From contig NC_059082.1 of the NCBI RefSeq assembly GCF_020497125.1, positions 60,032,948 to 60,096,947 of the forward strand: a DNA stretch of 64,000 nt. Reading direction: 5' to 3'. The translations under genes and the position numbers were made by a program. Source of the DNA: Mauremys mutica. Its lineage: Eukaryota > Chordata > Testudines > Geoemydidae. The notes under the pieces were generated by a model, which saw only the letters and a list, made by a program, of their open reading frames with translations, had not been told where the DNA came from and made no database searches. This document shows positions 1 to 8,176 of this stretch, in pieces. Numbering within the stretch: position 1 is the stretch's first letter; the number at the start of each line of letters is the position of its first letter.

Positions 1-147
1 GGTGGCAGTAAAGCAGCAGTTTTTATGCAATTTGAAAGCCAGGGTGGGGTGGAATAAAAGGGGGAGTTCATAGATGCAAGCCTTGAGACTGAGTTCTAGT
101 CCAGTCTTTCCCGCTGACTGCTGTTTATATATCTGGGACTTTCACAA
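1..147. other. flank with SINE-like fragment
   Basis: No gene is seen. Around 80-125 the wording (gagttctagtccagtctttc followed by a short cytosine/thymine-rich stretch) resembles the MIR/CORE-SINE core found in amniotes. It is too short and diverged to be sure. The hAT MITE at 156 lies immediately downstream. Confidence 0.3.
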
Positions 148-155
148 CTTTATTA

Positions 156-469
156 CAGGGGTAGGCAACCTATGGCATGTGAGCCAAAGGCGGCACGCGA
201 GCTGATTTTCAGTGGCACTCACACTGCCTGGGTCCTGGCCACCGATCCGAGAGCTCTGCATTTTCATTAATTTTAAATGAAATTTCTTAAACATTTTAAA
301 AACCTCATTTACTTTACATACAACAATAGTTTAGTTTAGTTGTATATTATAGACTTCTAGAAAGAGACCTTCTAAAAACGTTAAGATGTATTACTGGCAC
401 GCGAAACCTTACATTAGAGTGAATAAATGAAGACTCGGCACACCACTTCTGAAAGGTTGCTGACCCCTG
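156..469. mobile_element. hAT-type MITE (non-autonomous)
   Basis: The element starts CAGGGGTAGGCAACCT and ends AGGTTGCTGACCCCTG, which are imperfect inverted ends of the CAGGGG type known for hAT transposons. It is flanked by a perfect 8-bp target duplication, ctttatta, at 148-155 and 470-477. The interior is AT-rich and has no coding capacity, so it must have been moved by a transposase supplied from elsewhere. The ends match those of the MITE at 20425-20686 closely enough to suggest the same source family. Confidence 0.9.
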
Positions 470-610
470 CTTTATTATGAACCAAAGTTTCATACCTTGC
501 ATAGTAACTTCTACAATTTCACAAACAAGTGACAGGTTTCAGAGCAGCAGTTGTATTAGTCTGTATCCGCAAAAAGAACAGGAGTACTTGTGGCACCTTG
601 GAGACTAACA

Positions 611-662
611 CATTTATTTGAGCATAAGCTTTCGTGGGCTGCAGCCCACTTCTTCGGATGCA
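611..662 (-). other. hammerhead-like core in PLE left arm
   Basis: Read on the minus strand, this arm carries CCGAAGA, an extra A, a GTGGGC/GCCCAC hairpin, GAAA and then AGCTTATGCTC. The order matches box CUGANGA, helix II, GAAA and a short helix III ending in U-H of a hammerhead ribozyme. Two departures are visible: U4 is C, and an unpaired A follows the first box. A helix I is not obvious. PLEs in general are known to carry hammerhead motifs in their terminal repeats; activity here is inference. Confidence 0.45.
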
Positions 663-928
663 TAGAATGGAACATATATTGAGGATATATATATACACAT
701 ACAGAGAGCATGAAAAGGTGGGAGTTGTCTTACAAACTCTGAGAGGCCAATTAAATAAGAGTATTCTCACACTTCTTATCAAACTGTCTGTACTGGGCTA
801 TCTTGATTATCACTTCAAAAGTTTTTTTCTCTTAATTGGCCTCTCAGAGTTGGTAAGACAACTCCCACCTTTTCATGCTCTCTGTATGTGTATATATATA
901 TCCTCAATATATGTTCCATTCTATGCAT

Positions 929-972
929 CCGAAGAAGTGGGCTGTAGCCCATGAAAGCTTATGCTCAAATAA
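929..972 (+). other. hammerhead-like core in PLE right arm
   Basis: The plus-strand copy has CCGAAGA at 929-935, helix II GTGGGC (937-942) pairing with GCCCAT (947-952), GAAA at 953-956 and AGCTTATGCTC after it. It is the mirror image of the left-arm copy at 611-662, so both arms point outward. U4 is replaced by C as in the left copy, which predicts weak or no cleavage. Confidence 0.45.
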
Positions 973-1004
973 ATTTGTTAGGGCTTGGCTACACTTACAA
1001 GTTG

Positions 1005-1123
1005 CAGCGCTGGGAGTTACAGCGCTGGTCATGCAGCTGTGGAAGGGCCAGCGCTGGAGTGTGGCCACACTGACAGCTACCAGCGCTGCAGTGTGGCCAC
1101 ACTTGCAGCACTTTCCAGCGCTG
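1005..1123. promoter_or_regulatory. Left subterminal CAGCGCTG array of the Harbinger
   Basis: The 8-bp palindrome CAGCGCTG occurs at 1005, 1020, 1049, 1081 and 1116, five times in about 120 bp. A matching array lies inside the right end. Symmetric arrays of a short word next to transposon ends are typical binding sites of the element's own DNA-binding protein. Here the Myb/SANT-like protein or the transposase is the natural candidate; this is inference. The array also lies upstream of the transposase start and could affect its promoter. Confidence 0.7.
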
Positions 1124-1361
1124 TATTGAGAGGTGCATTGTGGGCAGCTATCCCACAGAGCACCTCGTCCCGTTTTGGCGCCGTTTTGGCGCTGAGTATT
1201 GTGGGAAGGGGAAGGAAGTGTGCGGGTCATTCCGCTTCCTGTTTGCCAGCGCCCCGTGGTGCATCGCTTCACATCCCAGCATTCACTCTTTCCAGCAGCG
1301 TTTGGCGCCATTGTGAGTGTCTTTCTGTTACTCTCTGTGTGAATCGCGATTTCTGTGGCAA

Positions 1362-2609
1362 ATGGAGCCCGATCTGCTGAGGACTCTGCTGATGAGTGTC
1401 ACCAGCACAACACGTTTGGCAGTCCAGCTATTCCTTCAGCTCCAAAGTGACAGTGAGGATTCCGACGATGATATCAATATGGATTTGCCTGCCGCGTGTG
1501 ACACTAAAGTGCTTGCGGCATTTACGGAAATGCTCAGCACCGTTGAACGCCGCTTTTGGGCTCGGGAAACAAGCACTGAGTGGTGGGATCACATCGTCAT
1601 GGAAGTCTGGGATGATGAGCAGTGGCTGCAGAACTTTCGTATGAGAAAAGCCACTTTCATGGGACTGTGTGCTGAGCTCGCCCCCACTCTGCGGCGCAAG
1701 GACACAAGATTGAGAGCTGCCCTGACGGTGGAAAAGCGAGTGGCTATTGCAATCTGGAAGCTGGCAACTCCAGACAGCTACCGGTCGGTCGGGAACCAGT
1801 TTGGTGTGGGAAAGTCGACCGTGGGAATCGTTTTGATGCAAGTTTGCAAGGCAATTAATCGCATCCTGCTAAGAAAGACCGTGACTCTGGGGAGCGTGCA
1901 GGACATTGTGGATGGCTTTGCACACATGGGTTTCCCTAACTGTGGAGGGGCGATAGATGGGACGCATATTCCTATTCTGGCCCCCCCCCACCTGGCATCA
2001 GAGTACGTTAATCGGAAGGGGTATTTCTCTATGGTTCTCCAGGCGCTTGTGGATCACCGCGGGCGTTTCATTGACATTTACACAGGCTGGCCTGGAAAGG
2101 TGCATGATGCACGCATCTTTCGGAACAGTGGCCTGTTCAGGAAGATGCAGGCAGGGACTTTTTTCCCAGACAGGAAGATCACAGTAGGGGATGTCGAAAT
2201 GCCCACTGTGATCCTTGGAGACCCCGCGTACCCGTTACTGCCTTGGCTCATGAAACCCTATACAGGGAAGCTTGACAGGAGCAAGGACCGGTTCAACTAC
2301 AGGCTGAGCCGGTGCAGAATGACTGTGGAGTGTGCTTTTGGGCGTTTAAAAGCCCGCTGGCGTTGCTTGTATGGGAAGCTAGACTTGGGGGAAAGCAGCA
2401 TCCCCGCGGTTATATGCGCTTGCTGTACCCTCCATAATATTTGTGAAGGGAAGGGTGAAACATTCAGTGAGGCATGGACCACCGAGGTTCAAGTCCTGGA
2501 GGCTGAATATGCACAGCCAGAGAGCAGGGCTAATAGAGAGGCCCAGCACAGGGCTACAAGGATTAGGGATGCCTTGAGGGAAGAATTTGAGGCTGAAAGC
2601 CAACAATAA
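1362..2609 (+). CDS. Harbinger transposase (HARBI1-like, DDE), intact
   Basis: The protein has 415 residues. It catalyses cut-and-paste movement of the element in the nucleus through a DDE nuclease fold. From the chosen Met, the acidic triad is D199 in AIDGTHIPI, D287 in GDPAYPLLPW and E323 in TVECAFGRLKARW, the order and context expected for PIF/Harbinger. A helix-turn-helix-like stretch (YRSVGNQFGVGKSTV) lies near residues 140-154, and an acidic patch (DSEDSDDD) near 30-37. The frame is open from 1317, but the ATG at 1362 (caaATGG) has the better context and gives a normal N-terminus. Length is in the family range, there is no stop or frameshift, and AATAAA follows at 2734. The domesticated relative HARBI1 has no such inverted ends around it, so this is the transposon gene. 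Confidence 0.92.
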   Translation: MEPDLLRTLLMSVTSTTRLAVQLFLQLQSDSEDSDDDINMDLPAACDTKVLAAFTEMLSTVERRFWARETSTEWWDHIVMEVWDDEQWLQNFRMRKATFMGLCAELAPTLRRKDTRLRAALTVEKRVAIAIWKLATPDSYRSVGNQFGVGKSTVGIVLMQVCKAINRILLRKTVTLGSVQDIVDGFAHMGFPNCGGAIDGTHIPILAPPHLASEYVNRKGYFSMVLQALVDHRGRFIDIYTGWPGKVHDARIFRNSGLFRKMQAGTFFPDRKITVGDVEMPTVILGDPAYPLLPWLMKPYTGKLDRSKDRFNYRLSRCRMTVECAFGRLKARWRCLYGKLDLGESSIPAVICACCTLHNICEGKGETFSEAWTTEVQVLEAEYAQPESRANREAQHRATRIRDALREEFEAESQQ

Positions 2610-2733
2610 TGTTTGCTGCCTTGCATGGGAGTGAATTGCACTGCTTACACTGTTATTCTATTATCCATAATAATAATATGATTTGTAGTGCCTCTTTCTT
2701 TACTGGGCTAAGGTATCTTTCACTATCTGCTAT

Positions 2734-2739
2734 AATAAA
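2734..2739 (+). terminator. Poly(A) signal of the transposase gene
   Basis: AATAAA lies 125 nt after the transposase stop, followed by a T-rich stretch. It faces the minus-strand AATAAA at 2765-2770, only 25 bp away, so the two convergent transcripts should overlap by a few tens of bases. Confidence 0.75.
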
Positions 2740-2764
2740 GACTGTTTTCAAAGCCAAGAATTGT

Positions 2765-2770
2765 TTTATT
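2765..2770 (-). terminator. Poly(A) signal of the Myb/SANT-like gene
   Basis: TTTATT on the plus strand is AATAAA on the minus strand, 91 nt beyond the stop of the DNA-binding protein gene at 2861. It forms a tail-to-tail pair with the signal at 2734-2739. Confidence 0.75.
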
Positions 2771-2860
2771 GAAAAGAAAAAAACTTCCTTGACAGACAGA
2801 CAGACACACAACATTTCATGAACACAAGAGGGCAGGGGTGTGGGTTGGTGAACTGTACAG

Positions 2861-4618
2861 TCACAAGTTTGCATATGCCCTGTCTGGATTGCTGTTTAAT
2901 GAATCCTGCACTTCAGGGTTCATATACTGCATGGTGATGGGGGTTGAATGCAGAGGGTAAGGGTGGTGGTAGGTATCAGGGCTGGTTGGGGAACATACAG
3001 GTGTTGGAGGCAGCTGGTGGTGGTAAGAACCTGGATGCTGGGGAAAGGTGGTTTGAGCTGACATTGGGGCACAAGGCACAAAGGACGGGGCGGGTGGGGG
3101 AGTAGCACGGTAGTGCTCTGCTTGCATGGCAACGAGTGACTCTATAGACTCCGCTTGGCGCTCCAGGATGCTTAGCAGCCGCTCCGTGGTTTTCCTCTTG
3201 GCCACTGCATTTCTCTTGTGTGTCCTGCTTTCTTTCTCTCGCCAATCCTTCAAGTCCTTACTCTCTCGAGCAGACTGATTAAGAACAGTTTTCAGCATGT
3301 CTTCTTTGCTCTTTCGGGGATTTTTTCTCAAATTTTGAAGCCTCTGTGATGTTGAACATCTGGGCAGTCCAGTAGTCAAGGTCACTGTAGAAACAGAAAT
3401 GACAACATTTAACACGGGCAGCATTGTATCCACTATCTCCAGACATGAATTGTTACACTGAGGGAGTGAGTTCTTATTTAAGCATTCTTTTACCCACACG
3501 CATAACACTACAGAAGCCACGACATGGTGAGTGAGCAGTGCTTATATGGGGAGAAGTGGGGCTTGGGTGTAAGAGGGGAGCTGGTTGCTTCGGGTAATCT
3601 GGAGTGCTAGAGGGGTTGAGTGAAATGAAGATGCAGATGCAGGGGTGATCTTATCTCCCTATCTCTTCACTAAAGAGTCTCCCAACATTTTTCACAGGAC
3701 TTAATCCTGGAAGATGTTTCCCTACTGCGAGTCACTAGGGAACAGCGGGGGGCTCTTTTAGAGCAATGTGGATTCCGCCCGGGACCCTATGCGGCTTGCC
3801 TGTGTTCAGAAATGGTCCCCCCACCACTGGCAGAAGAGTGGCGCGGACGCGTCACCGTCACTGGGACAAGGGACACAGTGGCTCTGCCTATAAACCTGCG
3901 CAGGCATATTGCCCACGCTCTGGATGAAGCTTTTGCTGAGATAACTGAGGCAGATTACCGCGACGTGATAGACCACATCAACGGGCTATTCCACATCTAG
4001 AGGCTGGCATGCATGCATCCATAACCCCCCCTCCTCTCCAGAAACATTTCACCCAGAAAATAAAAGCCGCTTACCGGTAACACGCTCCTCTGCTTGTCCT
4101 TCTGCAACTGCTGGCTGCTGCGATTGGGTGCTTTCCTCCTGGCTAGAGAAGAGCTCCTGGCTGCATGCCTCCAGGGAATCTGCGGTTTCTTCCCCCATGC
4201 CAGGAGCTTCACTCGCGGTTTCCTCCCCCCCCCACGCCTCCGCCTCCGCCGCCTCCTCCTGTCCCCCAGCCTGCTCAGAAGTGTCCATCGTTATCCTGGG
4301 ATTGGCAGTGGGGTCACCCCCAAGTATCTCATCCATCTCCCTGTAAAAACGGCAGGTCGTGGGAGCAGCTCCGGATCGTCGATTCCCCTCTCGGGCTTTG
4401 TAATAGGCACTCCGCAGCTCTTTAATTTTCACCCTGCATTGTACTGCGTCCCGATCATGGCCCCGATCCAGCATGGCCCTTGATATCTGCTCAAAGATAT
4501 CGTAATTCCTACGGCCGGAGCGCAGCTGTGCCTGAACAGATGCCTCACCCCAAACACTGATGAGGTCCTGCAATTCACCAGTGCTCCATGCTGGGGCTCG
4601 TTTGCCGCGTGGAGGCAT
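2861..4618 (-). CDS. Harbinger Myb/SANT-like DNA-binding protein, two exons
   Basis: The predicted coding exons are 4618-4075 and 3384-2861. The donor on the minus strand is CCG|GTAAGC and the acceptor is TTTCTACAG|TGACC. Both are phase 1, so the join is in frame and gives 355 residues. Exon 1 holds a trihelix-type Myb/SANT-like domain at about residues 8-100 (PAWSTGELQDLISVWGE, RRNYDIFEQISRAM, CRVKIKELRSAYYKAR, TCRFYREMDEILG), then an acidic Glu-rich tail. Exon 2 is basic and coiled-coil-like (ERLLSILERQAESIESLVAM), then rich in Pro, His and Tyr. In this superfamily such a protein binds the element ends and helps the transposase enter the nucleus. The frame is open upstream beyond the element end at 5011, so the ATG at 4618 (gtgaccATGc) is chosen. 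No break is visible. Confidence 0.85.
3475..3481 (+). promoter_or_regulatory. TATA-like box before the third Harbinger ORF
   Basis: TATTTAA lies 43 nt before the ATG at 3524. It is a weak match, worth recording only because the downstream ORF needs a plus-strand promoter inside the element. Confidence 0.25.
3524..4000 (+). CDS. Unrecognised third Harbinger ORF, spliced, 101 aa
   Basis: I do not recognise this product. A plus-strand exon runs from a clean acceptor (catttttcacag|GAC, exon start 3698) through 100 open codons to TAG at 3998-4000. Its upstream frame is closed by TAA at 3671. An ATG at 3524-3526 is directly followed by a strong donor, GTGAGT. Splicing this ATG to 3698 is in frame and gives 101 residues. 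AATAAA lies at 4059-4064, 59 nt after the stop. The protein is acidic and helical in look (LILEDVSLLRVTREQRGALL early, EAFAEITEADYRDVIDHING late), with no signal peptide or membrane segment. The gene sits antisense inside the intron (4074-3385) of the Myb/SANT-like gene. Alternatives are an alternative last exon of the transposase transcript, an unspliced 63-residue ORF from 3812, or a captured host exon. Confidence 0.55.
4059..4064 (+). terminator. Poly(A) signal after the third Harbinger ORF
   Basis: AATAAA on the plus strand, 59 nt after the TAG at 3998-4000 and just before the antisense donor at 4074. Its place supports a plus-strand transcript ending inside the intron of the Myb/SANT-like gene. 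Confidence 0.55.
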
Positions 4619-4808
4619 GGTCACCTGTAACTGATTAAAACTGATTGCACTCCACACCTGGCTGCAGCAAACAGGAAGGAGATTTTTAAATTTCCCGGGG
4701 CATTTACAGGGCGGGTCACCTGAGCCAAGAGCAGTAGAGTGCAAACTGATGTGCAGAGTGGCTGAACAGGAATTCTGGGATACCTCCTTATTCCCTGGAG
4801 GACAGGTA

Positions 4809-4987
4809 AAGCGCTGGTGAGTGTCCACACCTGCTGGGCAGCGCTGGATCACCAGCGCTGCACTCCTTATACCCCTGCCGGGATGGGTTTTCAGCCAGCG
4901 CTGCAACCAGGGAGTTGCAGCGCTGGTTGTGCCCTGCAAGTGTGGACGGGGTGTTGTTGCAGCGCTGGAAAGCCTCCACCAGCGCTG
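4809..4987. promoter_or_regulatory. Right subterminal CAGCGCTG array of the Harbinger
   Basis: CAGCGCTG occurs at 4839, 4853, 4896, 4918, 4960 and 4980, with a variant AAGCGCTG at 4809. With the five copies near the left end this makes eleven exact copies, all within about 200 bp of an end. The array also lies upstream of the minus-strand Myb/SANT-like gene, so binding could control that gene as well as mark the end. Confidence 0.7.
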
Positions 4988-5040
4988 CAACTTGTAAGTG
5001 TAGCCAAGCCCTTGGTCTCTAAGGTGCCACAAACAAGTGA

Positions 5041-7551
5041 GTTTGCCCAAGATCATTTCAGGGAGACCTGAGACTAGAACCCAGGTGTCATAAAAGCAAC
5101 ATGACTCACCCACTTTCTCACAGTTATTTTGAAGGCTCATGTCAAATTAGGTGCTTATGTAACCCACGCTAACACTATCACAGTGACCCTGTGTCGCTCT
5201 CTGGCAACGAGATCACATAAAGAGCATAATGACGGTTACTACATCTATATACAAGTGATAGTCTTGCTTTTACATCCAGATATCTCGGGTTCACTCCCTT
5301 CAAACAATCAAAACAGAGAGATTCTCATGCTTTTCTATGCTATCAGTAACTATTAGATAGGAAACTGCTTCCAGAGCCAGGCACAGAAACCAAGAATACT
5401 GATGCTTAATGTTGTACAGCTGTCTCAGAAATACGTTTGTGCAATACACTAGTAATGTGTGTGTTGTGGCTCCCTGCATGGGCTGGTCTGCACAGAGATA
5501 AGTCGATGTTTCATCTCTTAGCTGAGGTGGAAGAATTATGTACTCTGGATTTGAAGGTTGTGGGTTCAAACTCTGATGTTGACTCATGTAGGAGGTGAAA
5601 AAAATACATATATGTATAAAATGTAGTTTAAGGACTCTGGAGTAATTGCTGGGATGATTTTCTATTGGAAAACATTGAATTTGGAAGTGAATTTGGATAT
5701 GGTGCTAATAATTGCTTTATTGTGGATTTTTTATGATATGTATATGTTTAATAAGAGCTGTCCTGTTAAGAACAAGGCATGGTAGATTGTCAGTGTGTTT
5801 GAGACTCAGCGTGGTGTGTGGGAGATTTTGCCTGAGTGTCCAGAGTGGAAGACTCTTCCTCTCTAAGCTCCAAAAAGGTCAGAACTCGATTTAATTAACT
5901 TATATTTCCAGGAAGCAAGCCTCATTCTCCAGGATGTAACATTAGCACTTATGAGGGAGCTGAATACCTTGGGGCATTGCTAGTGAGTTATGGAGTCTTT
6001 CACTCCACCAATCTGCATCCTGCCCTGCCCATTTGCTTTTAAAGTTGGACCAGAGCCTCACTTAGTTTGAATGGGTAATGAAGCCAACTGAGTAATGCCG
6101 ATTTACACCCGTTGAGGATCTGGCCCACTAATCTGCATTTATGAGGTTTGAGGATAGGCTGAATTACTAAGTGTAACATGGATGGGAGCAAAATATGTAA
6201 CTACTATTACTCCCATTTACTGCACTTTGCCTTTGCTCTTTGCTAAAGTGCTAGCCAGAGTTCATAACATACACTGAGCAGTTTGATTTGTAAGCACTGT
6301 ATACTTTGTGCCTATAGAAGTCCACTGCATTTTAGTCTGCAGGTTGCATTGTATCCCAGGTAGACATCATTATTCTTTTTGCACAGAGAATCACTTAATA
6401 GGTAGCTGAAGATTATTCTTTTTTTTCTTGCTTTAACATTGCACCAGAAAAGCAGTAGTGTTATAATATAATTTAAAATATAATTTAAAAAATCCCCAGT
6501 TTAGTGGACCTATACCATATATCTTGTAACTCCAGGGCACAATGGGGCATCTCCTTAACTACTTCCTCAATGCCCCCAGTTATAGCTTGGTGTTGGAGGA
6601 CATATGGTGCCTTTCCCTCTTCACTGTGAGTTTCCTTCTTGCCACTTTTTTCTCCCACAACCTTAATCTTCTTTTAATGTGTTGCAGTTGTTTTGTGTGT
6701 CAATAATCTTTTATCCTGTGCTAGGAGACTTCATTACAAATAACAAAATTGCAAATTTCACATTTGAGATGAGATGAACACTTAGATTCAGCTATATTTT
6801 CAAATAATTGAACAGGAAAATTTTGGCTTATGTTTGCTATTCTATTTTGTAGCCTGGAAACCACTAATGCATGCATAGGTTTGTGATTGTGTAGACATTT
6901 GTGCTGCCCAATCTTCTCTTGAAGATGACCTTGTTTATATGTAAACAAAAGTATCTGGCAGTGATGTTGGTAGATAAGATTGCCTAATGCTTTACATTAT
7001 AAGACTGTGTGTGTGTGTAAAACCCACCTATATTGAACTCTGATGCAAATCCTGAATTATTTCAGTGTTTTGCAAAGTGAAAGTTTGTTTCCGGTTATGA
7101 CAACATCCTCTTTAAAGTGGCTTTTCACTTAATCACATGGACATGACCACCCTTTATGTAAAATACTTTCTTGTGGGAGAAGAGAACTTCTAGTGAGTAG
7201 GATAGTTGAACACACGTGAGCTGCAGGGTTGTCTGGGATGTGGCACAAACAGCTTTGTTGCATACTACTCCAAATGCACTCTGCTTCAAAATGTAGAAAG
7301 ACATCAAGGGAGCTGGAAGCAGAACCCTGCAGATTTTTCCAGAGGGATCTGGTCTATATGGTGCTACAATTGTGGATTTGTTTGAGTCTCTCAGCAGCCC
7401 AATCTGATGCTATTTAGTTTGAGTGTCCTGGAGATTTTTCCTCACCCTGTAACTTCTTATTGCTGGTGCAGATGCTTTGCAGGTGTCAATTCTGTCACCA
7501 TTTATATGGCTTTTGTTCTAGTCTGGATAGCAATTTTTTTCTTGGTATTAG
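5041..7551. other. unique-looking AT-rich DNA, no gene seen
   Basis: No ORF with coding character, no splice-framed exon and no complete transposable element is seen. A few tRNA-SINE-like words occur near 5520-5590 (gggttcaaactc resembles a B box), but no element ends can be defined. A (TG)n tract lies near 7005. Confidence 0.4.
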
Positions 7552-8176
7552 CAAAAAGAACTAGGAGTACTTGTGGCACCTTAGAGACTGACATATTTAT
7601 TTGAGCATAAGCTTTCATGGGCTAAAACCCACTTCATCGGATGCATGCAGTGGAAAATACAGTAGGAAGATATATATAGATATATACACACACACACACA
7701 CAGAGGACATGAAAAATATCCTCTGTGTGTGCCATACTAACTATAACAAGAGTAATCAATTAAGGTGGGCTATTATCAGCAGGAGACAAAAACTGGGAGT
7801 GGATGGGTTATTACACAAAGTAAAACCTATTTCCCCATGCTATTTCCCCCTCTACTGTTACTCACATGTTCTTGTCAACTGTTGGAAATGGGCCAGCCTG
7901 ATTATCACTACAAACGTTTTTTTTTCTCCTGCTGATAATAGCCTCCCTTAATTGATTACTCTTGATATAGTTAGTATGGCAACACCCATTTTTTTCATGT
8001 CCTCTGTGTGTATATATATATCTTCCTACTGTATTTTCCACTGCATGCATCCGATGAAGTGGGTTTTAGCCCATGAAAGGTTATGCTCAAATACATTTGT
8101 TAGTCTCTAAGGTGCCACAAGTACTCCTCGTTCTTTTTGCTTATACAGACTAACATGGCTACCACTCTGAAATCTG
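7552..8176. mobile_element. Second Penelope-like foldback insertion
   Basis: Arms of about 235 bp (7552-7790 and about 7905-8176) are inverted copies: GGAGTACTTGTGGCACCTTA, GAGCATAAGC, CGGATGCATGCAGTGGAAAA, the CA/TA-rich tract, TGATAATAGC and GGAGA recur in reverse on the right. The 115-bp spacer reads like the PLE 3' untranslated region. Both arms point their CTCTGAA end outward. No clean target duplication is seen; ttggtatt on the left and ctggtact on the right are similar but not equal. No coding capacity. Confidence 0.7.
8051..8092 (+). other. hammerhead-like core in the second PLE foldback
   Basis: CCGATGA at 8051-8057, an extra A, a GTGGGT/GCCCAT hairpin and GAAA at 8075-8078 followed by GGTTATGCTC. 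U4 is C, and the helix III stem is weakened by GG for GC. This looks like a decayed copy of the motif. Confidence 0.35.

Larger units (their letters stand above)
981..5011 (+). mobile_element. Autonomous Harbinger (PIF/Harbinger) DNA transposon, apparently complete
   Basis: The 4,031-bp element begins GGGCTTGGCTACACTTACAA and ends with the exact reverse complement. The inverted ends agree over the first 33 bp. The target duplication is TTA (978-980) against TTG (5012-5014), which fits the 3-bp TWA target of Harbingers with one later change. Removing the element restores the PLE terminal sequence ttgtta-gtctctaagg, proving the insertion point. Inside are a transposase gene (+), a spliced Myb/SANT-like gene (-) and a small spliced ORF (+). 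Identical inverted ends and unbroken frames suggest a fairly recent insertion. Confidence 0.93.
533..5027. mobile_element. Penelope-like foldback insertion, split by a Harbinger
   Basis: The left arm (about 533-765) and right arm (about 800-980, resuming at 5012) are inverted copies of one module. The shared order is a GGTGCCA-type end, TTAGTCTC, GAGCATAAGCTTTCGTGGGC, GGATGCATAGAATGG, then a TATA-rich tract and the words aactctgagaggccaatta. The same module forms the 3' end of the PLE at 62230-63523, hence the family call. A target duplication of 12-13 bp (acaaacaagtga) lies at 521-532 and 5029-5040. The left arm reaches a CAGGTTTCAGAG end, while the right arm stops at ggtgcca, so the two arms were terminated differently. 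The Harbinger at 981-5011 interrupts the right arm. The insertion has no coding capacity of its own. Confidence 0.75.

Noticed and set aside
3385..3520. Start of the basic exon 2 frame at 3520
   Set aside because: The residues before 3384 are intron read-through; a consensus acceptor at 3385-3386 gives an in-frame join to exon 1.
4619..5140. N-terminal extension of the Myb/SANT-like frame up to 5140
   Set aside because: The extension would begin outside the transposon and cross its inverted end. The ATG at 4618 begins the conserved part and has a fair start context.
5440..5590. tRNA-like SINE or tRNA gene (gggttcaaactc near 5570)
   Set aside because: A B-box-like word and a weak A-box-like word occur, but no cloverleaf and no element ends.
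7000..8000. CRISPR-like or satellite repetition of cacaca/tatata
   Set aside because: These are dinucleotide tracts within PLE arms, with no spacer structure.
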